Shown piece by piece: positions 19,460 through 29,129 of a DNA stretch of 64,000 nucleotides (positions within the stretch are counted from its first letter, which is position 1; every line of letters begins with the position of its first letter). The notes beneath the pieces were generated by a model that made no database searches, was not told the DNA's origin, and saw only the letters and a program-made list of their open reading frames with translations. Source of the stretch: Lachnospiraceae bacterium (GTDB lineage: Bacteria > Bacillota > Clostridia > Lachnospirales > Lachnospiraceae); assembly GCA_021199475.1 (NCBI GenBank), contig JAJQHZ010000084.1, positions 1 to 64,000 on the forward strand, written 5' to 3'. Position numbers and translations under genes: made by a program.

Positions 19460-20542
19460 TTACCAGTAATTCTTATTCATCGAACATGCACGCACAAGCG
19501 AATCCGGCAGCCGGCGGTAATTTTTGCCCAGCCGGTAGCCGAGATATTTGCAGCCGCTCTGCCAGAACAGGGAAACCAGAAGCCACGGTTTTTGCTTTCT
19601 CATCACATAAGACGCGCTCTTTTTCACCATGTCGATCCCCTCGCTCTCCGAGCGTACGGCAGCAAAGACCTCCGGGTGCTCCGCCTGGGACACCCCCAGA
19701 TCAAAATTCCGGTGGAACTGCATCATGCCGCTGTAGTTGTGGGAATGAATCACCTCCGCGTCCGCGCAATAAGCGATTGCCTTCCCGTTCTGCACCAGCT
19801 TCCCGGCGAAAATCATATCCTCGTTGAAAATCGTATGGCGCTCGAACCCGCCAAGCTCCTCATACGTGCTCCTGCGATACATCGCACAGACATTCGAGCA
19901 AAAATACGTTTTGATTCCCAACAGCGGCAGATCCTCCGCTGTCTTAATCCTGCTCTGCGGCGGATAGTTAAAGCTTCTCGAATAACTCTCCAGAAGGCCG
20001 CAGTCCGTCCGGGGCAGCTGTCTGGCATAGGACGCACAAACCTGCGGATCCGAAAACGGCCGGGCCAGATTCTCAATCAGATGACTGTTTTCAGGCATGG
20101 CGTCCTGCGTCACAAACAGAAGCAGATCCCCGCGCAGCCAGGAAGCCGCCATATGGCGCGTGCCGCCGTGATCAAACTCCAGCTTTCGGATATGCGTGAG
20201 AAAAATCCGGGTATTCCGCCTCACATTTTCTCCAGAACCAGAAAAATCAATCCCCCCGGGAGCCTGATATTCCCCATCCGGTCGCGAACCGTCTTTTTCT
20301 GCATCAGACATTCTTTTTAACAGTGCATCGTCTCCCGGCAAGGCAAAGGTTTCCACCTCAAATCCATCCAGCAAGCTCTCATCAAACAGCTCTTTTTCTG
20401 TATTGACCAGCAGGATATGCCCAGGCGGTATGGTCTGATCCAACAGCCGTTCCAGCAGCTTGCGAAGGCTTTGATCCGGCTTGTAGGTTGGAATTATCAC
20501 GTCGATCACAGCACTGATCGTATCATTCCTCGTATCGTTCAT
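19460..20542 (-). CDS. glycosyltransferase family 2 (rhamnosyltransferase-like)
   Basis: VIDVIIPTYKPDQSLRKLLERL...FDHGGTRHMAASWLRGDLLLFVTQDAMP...ERHTIFNEDMIFAGKLVQNG. Confidence 0.92.
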   Translation of the reverse strand: MNDTRNDTISAVIDVIIPTYKPDQSLRKLLERLLDQTIPPGHILLVNTEKELFDESLLDGFEVETFALPGDDALLKRMSDAEKDGSRPDGEYQAPGGIDFSGSGENVRRNTRIFLTHIRKLEFDHGGTRHMAASWLRGDLLLFVTQDAMPENSHLIENLARPFSDPQVCASYARQLPRTDCGLLESYSRSFNYPPQSRIKTAEDLPLLGIKTYFCSNVCAMYRRSTYEELGGFERHTIFNEDMIFAGKLVQNGKAIAYCADAEVIHSHNYSGMMQFHRNFDLGVSQAEHPEVFAAVRSESEGIDMVKKSASYVMRKQKPWLLVSLFWQSGCKYLGYRLGKNYRRLPDSLVRACSMNKNYW

Positions 20543-20566
20543 CTTTTATGATATCCCGTTCATCTT

Positions 20567-22207
20567 TTATGATATCCCGGTTGCCGAAACAATATAGTCA
20601 CTGATCGACTGCACAGTTGAGGATACCGTATAGTCCGTATCGTCGAACAGCAGCTCATGCAGCTCAACCACATTGGAGGCCAGCGTCTGCGGAATCACAC
20701 AGTCACCGGCGGAAATGGTTGCCGTTGAGCTCTCAAATGGGAATCCCTGCGAATCTGCAATGTTGTATTTTGAAATTCCAGTCGCCAGCGTGATCAGCTC
20801 TGTATTGCTAAAGCTCGTTGAGATATAAGGGATCATATTGTTGACGACAGTGAGCAGACCAGTAACGCCCTGCTGCTGTGCTTTTGTCAGGATCTGAGTA
20901 AGCACCGTTCTCTGGCGCTCCGTCCGCTTATAATCCCATCCGGTCGTGTAGCGGATGCGGCAGTATGCCATCGCCTGAATACCGGTCAGGGTCTGCGTTC
21001 CGGAGGCCTCTACCTCCGTATAAGAGCGCCCGGTCACCTCCGATGTCTCGACCAGATACGCGTTCAGCCAGTATACCTCTTCATCATCCAGTGTCACCTC
21101 GATACCGCCAAGCTCATCGACGCATTCAATCACCGCCTCAAAATCCACTGTGACGTAATCCTCGATGTCCAGATCCAGATTCTTGTTCAGCATATTGACC
21201 GCCAGACTCGCCCCGCCATACGCGTAGGCCTCCGTCGCCTTGCGGTAGGAATCATCCGTATTATCCAGATAGGTATCACGGTATACCGACACCAGCTTGA
21301 TATCACCGGAGCTTTTATTAATACTTGCTATGATAATCGTATCGCTTCTGGTGCCGCTCTCCAGCTCGCCCTCGCGGGAGTCCACGCCGAAAATCGCAAT
21401 ATTCCGATAGCCGCTCTCCGTCACGCCGCTGTTGACCAGAATATCACTGAGCTTCTCCCGGTCCAGCTGACCAAGCATCGCCATGCCGGCAATCCCGACC
21501 ACCGCAACCAGCAGCACCAGAATTCCCAACACCCAGAAAAGTTTTCTCTTCTTTTTCTTCTTTGCTTTCATCTTACCCCTTCTGCCTTCGTTCTCCGGGC
21601 TGCCCCCGGCAGCCGCATAATATCCGTCATAGTTTCCCTGAAAATTATCCTGTTCGTTGTAGTAATTCCCCTGCTCGCCATAATAACCGGAATTCTCCGG
21701 GCCGGCGCCCTGCTGATAATTGCCCTGCTGGCCGTAATACGGGCCGCCGTTTCCATTATTCCCCGGCTGGCCGTAGTAGCCTGCACCTTCCTGGCCATAG
21801 TACGGACCGCCATTCCCATTACTTCCCGGCTGGCCGTAGTACGAGCCATCGTTTCCACCATTTCCCTGCTGACCGTAGTAGCCTGCACCTTCCTGGCCAT
21901 AGTACGGACCGCCATTCCCATTGTACCCTGGCTGGCCATAGTACGAACCACCATTTCCATTGCTTCCCGGCTGGCCGTAGTACGAAGCGTCATTTCCATT
22001 GCTTCCCGGCTGGCCATAGTACGAGCCGTCATTTCCATTGCTTCCCGGCTGGTTGTAGTAGCTCGCACCTTCCCCGGCACTATAGTATCCTTCGCCGCTC
22101 CCCGGCGTGCTCTGCCCGTAGCCTTCCTGGCCGCTGTAATACCCGCCGTCATTCCGGAAGTCTTCCTGCCGGCCGCTGCCGGAATTGTCATTGTTCCCCT
22201 TCTTCAT
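20567..22207 (-). CDS. LytR-CpsA-Psr (LCP) family protein with a long Gly/Tyr/Gln-rich cytoplasmic repeat region
   Basis: RNIAIFGVDSREGELESGTRSDTIIIASINKSSGDIKLVSVYRDTYLD...YCRIRYTTGWDYKRTERQRTVL; N-term repeats YYGQPGSNGNGGSYYGQPG before TM segment. Confidence 0.95.
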   Translation of the reverse strand: MKKGNNDNSGSGRQEDFRNDGGYYSGQEGYGQSTPGSGEGYYSAGEGASYYNQPGSNGNDGSYYGQPGSNGNDASYYGQPGSNGNGGSYYGQPGYNGNGGPYYGQEGAGYYGQQGNGGNDGSYYGQPGSNGNGGPYYGQEGAGYYGQPGNNGNGGPYYGQQGNYQQGAGPENSGYYGEQGNYYNEQDNFQGNYDGYYAAAGGSPENEGRRGKMKAKKKKKRKLFWVLGILVLLVAVVGIAGMAMLGQLDREKLSDILVNSGVTESGYRNIAIFGVDSREGELESGTRSDTIIIASINKSSGDIKLVSVYRDTYLDNTDDSYRKATEAYAYGGASLAVNMLNKNLDLDIEDYVTVDFEAVIECVDELGGIEVTLDDEEVYWLNAYLVETSEVTGRSYTEVEASGTQTLTGIQAMAYCRIRYTTGWDYKRTERQRTVLTQILTKAQQQGVTGLLTVVNNMIPYISTSFSNTELITLATGISKYNIADSQGFPFESSTATISAGDCVIPQTLASNVVELHELLFDDTDYTVSSTVQSISDYIVSATGIS

Positions 22208-22313
22208 GGCACATTCCCCTTTCTTTTGCCATTGGCAAAGTCATTTTTCCGCGCAAATCTGCGCTCCTGTCCCTCTTTTTGGAAGCACGCCTGCGCCGCC
22301 TCTGCTTTTTCTG

Positions 22314-23762
22314 TTAGTACGCGTTTTTATTCACAAACCCCTTAAACACCGTCATAAACAAAATCTTTACATCCAATCCCATGGTCCAGTTCTCAATATA
22401 GTATAAGTCATAATCAATTCGTTTGCGAATGGAAGTATTTCCCCGGTATCCGTGCACCTGCGCCCATCCGGTCATGCCCGGCCGCACCTGATGCTTGACC
22501 ATATAGCGCGGGATCTCCTCGCGGAATTTTTCCACGAACTGCGGGCGCTCCGGTCTCGGTCCCACCAGCGACATATCCCCCTTCAGGACATTGAAAAACT
22601 GCGGCATCTCGTCGATACTGGTGTGTCGGATAAATTTTCCAACGGTCGTCACCCGCGGGTCATTTCTCGTCGTCCAGCCCTTTTTCTCTTCCTTATCCGT
22701 CTGCATCTCCATCGAGCGGAATTTGTACATCCGGAACGGTTTGTTATGCAGCCCGACCCGCTCCTGGGAAAAAATCAGCGGTCCCCTCGATGTCGTCTTG
22801 ATCAGGATTGCCGTGACAAGCATGACGGGAGAAAACAGAATAATACAAAAAATCGAACCGACAATGTCCACCAGCCGCTTCATTGAGGCATTAAACGTAT
22901 TCGAGAGCGGAACATGGCGAATGTTGATCACCGGCAGCCCCAGGATATCCTCGGTATAGGGCTTGGTCGGAATGATGTTGCTGTAGTCCGGGATGAACTT
23001 GATATGCACACCGGATTTCTCGCACATTGCAACAATGCGCTCCAGCTTGTAGTACTCATTCAGACCAACCGTGATGGCGATCTCATCCGGCGTGTGGTTT
23101 TCCAGAAGCGCGTCCAGGCCGCTGATCGGCCCCAGGATCTCCACTCCCTTGTAGAGCGTCCCCGGCGGCGTATCATCACTTAAGATGCCAAGAACCCGAT
23201 AGCCCCACTGCGGGTTCATCACGATCCGGTCAATGTATTCCTCGGCCGCATGGCTGTAGCCAACCATCAGAATGTATCTCTGATTCAGTCCGAGTCTGCG
23301 GGCGCGCATCAAAATGATACGGATCAGATTGCGCTCGAGCACCGTCAGCAGCACATTCAGCGTCAGAAATACCACGAGCAGCATACGGGAGACATCCATC
23401 TGCCGGATCATAAACAATACCGCCATCAAAAGCAGGCCGCCCACCGCATTTGCCTTTAAAATATTGCTGCCCTCGCGGCGCCTTCCCTCCAGCCGGTTCG
23501 GCACATAGAGGTTGAACGCGTAATAGAGCAGCAAAAAAGCAGGCACGATGGCGACCAGTGCCATGATATAGATTTCCCGCGGCAGAACGCCGATCCCGCC
23601 TCTTCTGGTACTGGAAATCATGACATACCATCCAATCAGATACGAGACGATAATCACGACCGCGTCCACTACTACCTGCAGGCGGTTAAAATATTTTTCA
23701 TTCTCTTTCAAATGAATGTCCCCTTTTATCCAATTATAGTGAACGGCAAATTCTTTTGTCAT
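22314..23762 (-). CDS. exopolysaccharide biosynthesis polyprenyl-phosphate sugar transferase (WbaP/CpsE-type)
   Basis: N-term TM helices; C-term KRLVDIVGSIFCIILFSPVMLVTAILIKTTSRGPLIFSQERVGLHNKPFRMYKFRSM...TSIDEMPQFFNVLKGDMSLVGPRPERP. Confidence 0.95.
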   Translation of the reverse strand: MTKEFAVHYNWIKGDIHLKENEKYFNRLQVVVDAVVIIVSYLIGWYVMISSTRRGGIGVLPREIYIMALVAIVPAFLLLYYAFNLYVPNRLEGRRREGSNILKANAVGGLLLMAVLFMIRQMDVSRMLLVVFLTLNVLLTVLERNLIRIILMRARRLGLNQRYILMVGYSHAAEEYIDRIVMNPQWGYRVLGILSDDTPPGTLYKGVEILGPISGLDALLENHTPDEIAITVGLNEYYKLERIVAMCEKSGVHIKFIPDYSNIIPTKPYTEDILGLPVINIRHVPLSNTFNASMKRLVDIVGSIFCIILFSPVMLVTAILIKTTSRGPLIFSQERVGLHNKPFRMYKFRSMEMQTDKEEKKGWTTRNDPRVTTVGKFIRHTSIDEMPQFFNVLKGDMSLVGPRPERPQFVEKFREEIPRYMVKHQVRPGMTGWAQVHGYRGNTSIRKRIDYDLYYIENWTMGLDVKILFMTVFKGFVNKNAY

Positions 23763-23795
23763 TTACTATAATAAAGTCACGGCGGTTTTCCCCTC

Positions 23796-24758
23796 TTACC
23801 GACACAAATCCGAAATTCTGCGGAACAGATTCCCCCACAGCTCCAGCTGGATTCGGACATAAGAACTCCAGTTCTTCCACTTGAATCTCACCTTTTTGTC
23901 CCTGCGGCAAAGAGCGGCGCCCGCTCCCAGCCCCACGACATACTCCCTCAAATAGCCCTTTCTGGCAAAAAACACCATCTTTATCAGAAAACCGGGCAGC
24001 AGAAACGGCAAATTCAGCACAATCTGCGGCCAGGGCATATTTTTATAAATCAGATAAATATTATTCCGCGAGGAATAACGAATCTTAAACTCATTGTATA
24101 CAGAGCCGCTCGTCGCACTTCCGACATGGCGGACCACCGCCCGCGGCGCATAATAATTGCGGTAGCCTGCAATCCTCGCGCGGTACGCGACATCCGTATC
24201 CTCCAGATATGCAAAATGAGCTTCATCAAAAAGTCCGATTTCATCAAAAACCGCTCTGCGGTAAATCGCGGCCGCCGCACAGGAGGAAAAAATCGCCCGC
24301 TCCGTATCATACCGGCTGGCCGGTTTCCCCTTGCCCAGCGCAAATGCCCAGCCAAGAGCACAATAATAGTCGCCCGCATTGTCCATCCGGTCCGGATGAC
24401 TCATCTGCACCATCTTCGCCGCGCAGGAAAACGCTCCCGTCCGCCGGATGGCAGAAACCAGCTCCTCAACAAAAGTATCTTCACATATGGTATCGTTATT
24501 CAGCAAAATCACATATTCCGTCGCGGCCATCCGGATGCCTTCATTGACCGCCCGGCAAAACCCTTCATTGCGCTCAAACTGCCGGATCATCACGTCGGGG
24601 TAATGCGACCTTACGAAATCCGCGCTCCCATCCTTCGATCCATTGTCAATCAGGATTACGTCAAAATCCTGCCTGGTCTGCCGCGCCAGCGAATCCAGGC
24701 ATGGGCCAAGATAAGCAAGCCCGTCCAGATTCGGTATCACAATCGTTGCAATCTGCAT
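23796..24758 (-). CDS. glycosyltransferase family 2
   Basis: IATIVIPNLDGLAYLGPCLDSLARQTRQDFDVILIDNGSKDGS. Confidence 0.92.
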   Translation of the reverse strand: MQIATIVIPNLDGLAYLGPCLDSLARQTRQDFDVILIDNGSKDGSADFVRSHYPDVMIRQFERNEGFCRAVNEGIRMAATEYVILLNNDTICEDTFVEELVSAIRRTGAFSCAAKMVQMSHPDRMDNAGDYYCALGWAFALGKGKPASRYDTERAIFSSCAAAAIYRRAVFDEIGLFDEAHFAYLEDTDVAYRARIAGYRNYYAPRAVVRHVGSATSGSVYNEFKIRYSSRNNIYLIYKNMPWPQIVLNLPFLLPGFLIKMVFFARKGYLREYVVGLGAGAALCRRDKKVRFKWKNWSSYVRIQLELWGNLFRRISDLCR

Positions 24759-24774
24759 TTTTAGTAAGCTCTCC

Positions 24775-26676
24775 TTAACTGCGCAAAGAGTAGTTCCACT
24801 TGCTCAGGGAAAGATTTTTATTATAGTAGGGATCGCCGTCCTTCAGAATCCGGATCCAGCGGGTCCGCATATACTCAATCTCCGTCTGAAACCGCCGGGC
24901 CTTCGCGTCTGTGTCCTCGCTTCCGCGTGTCTTCGACTCATAATGATACAGCTCCGCATACGGGTCATAGACGACCAGATAGCCCGCTTCCCGCACCTTC
25001 AGGCAGAAATCCACATCATTAAACGCAATCGACAGCCGTTCTTCAAAGCCTCCCACCGCGTCATACGCTTCCCGCCTGATCATCATGCAGGCCGCCGTCA
25101 CGGCGCTCAGATCCTGCTGCAGAGATTCCCGGTGCATATACCCCGTATGGCCCCGCTTCAGTCCGACAAAAATGCTGCCCGCAATCCCGCCGATGCCGAT
25201 GATGATCCCGGCGTGCTGCACGGTGTCGTCCGGATAGTACAGACGCGCTCCCACAATCCCGGTGCCCGGCCGCTGGCAATGCCCCAAAAGCTCGGTCATC
25301 CAGTCCGGCGAAATCACTTCCATGTCATTATTCAGGCAGAGAATATAATCTCCTTTTGCATACTGAATGCCAAAATTATTGATTGCGGAATAATTAAACC
25401 CTCCGGAGCCGCCTGTCCGTGAACCATTTCGGTCTTTGCCGGTATGCTCCTGCCTGGAACCGGTGTGAGCGGACGCACTCCCGTTCCAATATACAACATG
25501 AATTCCATTTCGTCCATCTATTTCTTTATAATAATCGAAAATCTCCTGCGTTTCGCTGTTATTTTCTACGATAATGATCTCAAAATTTTTCCAGGTCGTC
25601 TTCTCAAAAATGGACGTCAGGCACGTCTTCAGCGTCTCTTTTTCATCCTTATTCGGAATCACCACTGACACCAGCGGCTCCCCCTGTACCCGGTATTTCA
25701 CGCGGTAGCAGCCAAAATCCTTCTTTCGGATGACCTCACCCGCCAACCCGCACCGGGCCAGATGCGCCTCCACAGCGCGAACGCCGGAATCATAGGCATA
25801 CTGCTTGCTGATCGGATTATCCGCCGTCGATTTCGCCGAGATCCGCCAGTGATACAGAATCCGCGGAATGTGGCAGATCCCATCCGCCACCTCCGTGCAG
25901 CGCAAGATGAAATCATGATCCTGCGCGCCCTCATATTGGTCGTCAAAGCCGCCGACCCTCTCATACAGAGAACGCGCAAACACCAGGAAATGGCAGATAT
26001 AATTGTTCGAGCGCAGCAGATCCGGCGAAAAATCCGGTTTCAGATTCGGCTGAAAATGACGGCTCAGATCAGACTCGACCTTATCCTCATCCGTGTACAA
26101 AAGCTCCGGGCGTTTCCCGTTCTCCTTTTCTGTCCGCGCAATCGCCGCCGCGATCTCATACAGTGCATCCGGCGCTAACAAGTCATCATGATCAAGAAGC
26201 CCGACATACGCTCCCGTCGCCATCTCCACCGCCGCGTTCGTATTCCCCGAAATACCCAGATTCTCCGGCAGGTTCACCACACGAATCCGAGAATCCTCCG
26301 ACAGTGCGGCCAGCCGTTCCCCGAGTTTTTGATCCTCCGGACTCCCATTCGCCAGGCAGAGCTCCCAGTACGGATAGGTCTGCGCTCTCACCGAATCCAC
26401 CATCTGCTCCAGAAAATTCAGCGGCGTGTGGTACAGCGGCACCGCAATGCTGATCCGGACCGGGTCCTTCCATTTCCGTGCCCTCTGCCGCTCCAGCTCC
26501 TGCTCACTCGCGCGGTGCTTCTCATACCACGGCTCATATGGCACCTCATCCGGCTCAATCCGGTCACTCAGGCGGATAAAAAATTCCTTCACACCAAAAT
26601 GCTTCAGGTACTTCAGCCCCTTGCTGATATTATAGAAATTCAGTTTTTTTATAAGACGAATCACACTGTTTGCCAA
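24775..26676 (-). CDS. glycosyltransferase, tandem GT2 domains
   Basis: RISIAVPLYHTPLNFLEQMVDSVRAQTYPYWELCLANGS and LVSVVIPNKDEKETLKTCLTSIFEKTTWKNFEIIIVENNS. Confidence 0.93.
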   Translation of the reverse strand: MANSVIRLIKKLNFYNISKGLKYLKHFGVKEFFIRLSDRIEPDEVPYEPWYEKHRASEQELERQRARKWKDPVRISIAVPLYHTPLNFLEQMVDSVRAQTYPYWELCLANGSPEDQKLGERLAALSEDSRIRVVNLPENLGISGNTNAAVEMATGAYVGLLDHDDLLAPDALYEIAAAIARTEKENGKRPELLYTDEDKVESDLSRHFQPNLKPDFSPDLLRSNNYICHFLVFARSLYERVGGFDDQYEGAQDHDFILRCTEVADGICHIPRILYHWRISAKSTADNPISKQYAYDSGVRAVEAHLARCGLAGEVIRKKDFGCYRVKYRVQGEPLVSVVIPNKDEKETLKTCLTSIFEKTTWKNFEIIIVENNSETQEIFDYYKEIDGRNGIHVVYWNGSASAHTGSRQEHTGKDRNGSRTGGSGGFNYSAINNFGIQYAKGDYILCLNNDMEVISPDWMTELLGHCQRPGTGIVGARLYYPDDTVQHAGIIIGIGGIAGSIFVGLKRGHTGYMHRESLQQDLSAVTAACMMIRREAYDAVGGFEERLSIAFNDVDFCLKVREAGYLVVYDPYAELYHYESKTRGSEDTDAKARRFQTEIEYMRTRWIRILKDGDPYYNKNLSLSKWNYSLRS

Positions 26677-26748
26677 ATTCTCACCGCCGTCTGATCACTT
26701 TTTTTACCATCCAACTGCACAGCAGTCCGACAGCGCAGACCGTATTTT

Positions 26749-26837
26749 ATCACATGTCTGTACTCGCAAAGCGAGTATAGACGAAGGCCGCGCCTTGCGC
26801 GAAGCGCAACTTTAATTGCGCGGCTTTCATATTATCA
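26749..26837 (+). repeat. Intergenic two-hairpin repeat, family A (copy 1)
   Basis: CATGTCTGTACTCGCAAAGCGAGTATAGACGAAGGCCGCGCCTTGCGCGAAGCGCAACTTTAATTGCGCGGCTTTCAT. Confidence 0.85.
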
Positions 26838-26973
26838 TATTTCCTAATGACTGTAAACCGAAAAACACCCCATTATCCGGGCCGCCTGCCTGCGGATGTC
26901 TGAGACTGTGCGCCGCCTGACACAGATGCGCCATGCAGACGTATCTGCCGAAGACCTTGTGCGATCGCGCGGT

Positions 26974-27873
26974 TTACGTCTCATCCCTCCGGTAAATGTC
27001 AAAGACACCAATCTCCGCCGCCAGAGAATATCCCGCGGCTTCATAATAATCCCCCATTCCGGCATCGCATTGCATAATGATATAATTGGCCCCGCGCTTA
27101 TTCATCGCCTTCTGAAAAGCGGAACTATCTACTTCGACCTCGTAGCGGGACACCAGCGCCAGCACATGCAGCCATTCCCTCGACTCGACCGTCTGGCTGA
27201 TGACCGTTTCATCCGAGATATCCGGACTATAGGTAAGCAGATCTGACCTGCGAAGAACGCTTTCAATCGAAGGGTCGTACTCGCGCAGCTCCAGAAGCGC
27301 TGTGTCTGAATAAAGCACCACCTTCGCAAGTCCCGTTTCTTCGGAATCCTCTTCCAGGAAGGAGGAAATCGCGATCAGTGTATTATCCACCTTATAAATA
27401 TTCTGCAGAAGATGCATATTAGAAAGGACCGGCGTACCTGCCGCAGCAACAAATACGACAATCAGAACCGCCGCGCCGCATCGTCGGAACCGGTTCAGCC
27501 TTCTCTGGTGCGTCGTGGGCGCGGGCGGATCGGACAGGTAGCTTTTGCGCGGCGCTATGGTACAGATTGACGTAAACGCAAACGCCAGCACCAGATTGAC
27601 CGGAAGAAGCCAGAAAATACGCCGGATGCGGCTGGTCAGGCCAATCATCTCCCCGATCGGAACAATCAGAAACGGGTTGAAGATCGTCACAGCCATAAAC
27701 GCAAGCGGATAGACAAACGCAGCGTTCAGAAATTTCCGTCCAATGACAAAAAAGAACAGAATGCAGGCGACATACGCAAGGACGAACCATTCAATGCCGC
27801 CGATCGCCGTTCGAAACGAATCAAACAGGAACTGAATATTTGAAAGCTGAAAAAAACGTTCCATATCTGTCAC
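26974..27873 (-). CDS. polytopic membrane protein (possibly second half of the 27969..29039 protein family)
   Basis: 299 aa, 5 or so TM segments then soluble C-terminus; AAAGGTG Shine-Dalgarno in front of the start region (GTG 27873 or ATG 27864). Confidence 0.65.
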   Translation of the reverse strand: MTDMERFFQLSNIQFLFDSFRTAIGGIEWFVLAYVACILFFFVIGRKFLNAAFVYPLAFMAVTIFNPFLIVPIGEMIGLTSRIRRIFWLLPVNLVLAFAFTSICTIAPRKSYLSDPPAPTTHQRRLNRFRRCGAAVLIVVFVAAAGTPVLSNMHLLQNIYKVDNTLIAISSFLEEDSEETGLAKVVLYSDTALLELREYDPSIESVLRRSDLLTYSPDISDETVISQTVESREWLHVLALVSRYEVEVDSSAFQKAMNKRGANYIIMQCDAGMGDYYEAAGYSLAAEIGVFDIYRRDET

Positions 27874-27968
27874 CTTTCATTTTCTACCCCATCCCGTTTT
27901 CAGAAACAAAAGAAACCCTGAAATACGAAAACGCGACCAGATCTCTTTTGAAAAACGAGGTATGTCGT

Positions 27969-29039
27969 TTACTGTATATAAATAAAAATTTTATGCTTCG
28001 TCAGCAGATACGCCGCCGCCATCACCACGCAGGGAATCAGAAGCACCAGAAACCGGAGGAAAATCGATACTTTTCGTTCTTTCAGTGCCAGCGGCAGATA
28101 AAACGCAGAGATTTCGAAGGGAATCATGTAAATAGCGGACATATTCAGCCCAAAGGAGCCAAGAATGACCAGAAACGAGCACGTCCACCAGGCAGCCGTC
28201 CGGTATTCCTCAATCGTTTTCAGGAAAAACAGAAGCAGGGACGGAAGGATCAGGACCGCCAGAATCGTTTTCCCCTCCGATGGCCGGATCAGCAGAAATT
28301 CCGCCGCCGTATACAGGTTAAAGCTGAAGAAATTCAGCAGAGTCAGAAATCCGGTCATAATAAGGCTCTTTGCCCGGTTCCCGTGAAACAGGGTCATCCC
28401 CAGCTCCCACGCGACCAGGTTGTACAGGATCACAACCACCGAAGCCATCACCGTCAGATTCTCCACCAGCGGGTGCAGGCCAAATATCTGGCACATGACG
28501 GCCGTGTGATTCTGGTAGGTTTCCAGCAGATACTCCGGATTCAGTCTGGTGAGAATCCTTCCGGTGTAGGGATCATACTGGCTGATGGTATTTGTGTAAA
28601 GAGAAGTGGACGCATCACCGATGTAATATGCCTGATCCCAGAGCGCGTAGCTCTCATCATTCAGATTTACCAGAAGCACCTGGACAAAGACCAATACCAG
28701 AAACAGGAACAGGATGTATTTCCCCCGCCCCCTAAAAAGCGCCGTAAAGTCAGAAAGCCTTTGCCTCCACGTTTTTCGGACCGTGAGCGCAAATACCAAA
28801 ACAAGTAAAAGCAGCATCCCCCGCCACAGCATCGAAAGGGTGGACAGCGCGCAAAGGGTCAGCTTCAGTGGAAGCGTGACCACGGTAAACAGGAAAAAAT
28901 AACAGAAAAATCCCACGACTACGGTAAGCGGAGCCGAACTGGAAATGGCAGGAACCCTTCGGGACACGATCGTTCCTGTCATATAATAAATTCCAAGATA
29001 GAGTACAATCAATCCCGCAATCTGCATGTAAACAAGCAT
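27969..29039 (-). CDS. polytopic membrane protein (DUF6077-like, tentative)
   Basis: 356 aa, many TM segments; located in the polysaccharide cluster. Confidence 0.65.
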   Translation of the reverse strand: MLVYMQIAGLIVLYLGIYYMTGTIVSRRVPAISSSAPLTVVVGFFCYFFLFTVVTLPLKLTLCALSTLSMLWRGMLLLLVLVFALTVRKTWRQRLSDFTALFRGRGKYILFLFLVLVFVQVLLVNLNDESYALWDQAYYIGDASTSLYTNTISQYDPYTGRILTRLNPEYLLETYQNHTAVMCQIFGLHPLVENLTVMASVVVILYNLVAWELGMTLFHGNRAKSLIMTGFLTLLNFFSFNLYTAAEFLLIRPSEGKTILAVLILPSLLLFFLKTIEEYRTAAWWTCSFLVILGSFGLNMSAIYMIPFEISAFYLPLALKERKVSIFLRFLVLLIPCVVMAAAYLLTKHKIFIYIQ

Positions 29040-29129
29040 ATGCCACCTCTCCCTTAAAAACGGAACTGTTCCGAGCCGCTCGCTGTATCCCGTCGGCGTC
29101 TCAAATACCCGCGGTTGACAGAGCCATCC

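Noticed and set aside
21562-22317. 251-aa His/Ser/Arg-rich plus-strand ORF with repeats (and 207-aa minus alternative frame)
   Set aside because: Repeat pattern is the complement or frame-shifted reading of the LCP N-terminal repeat region.
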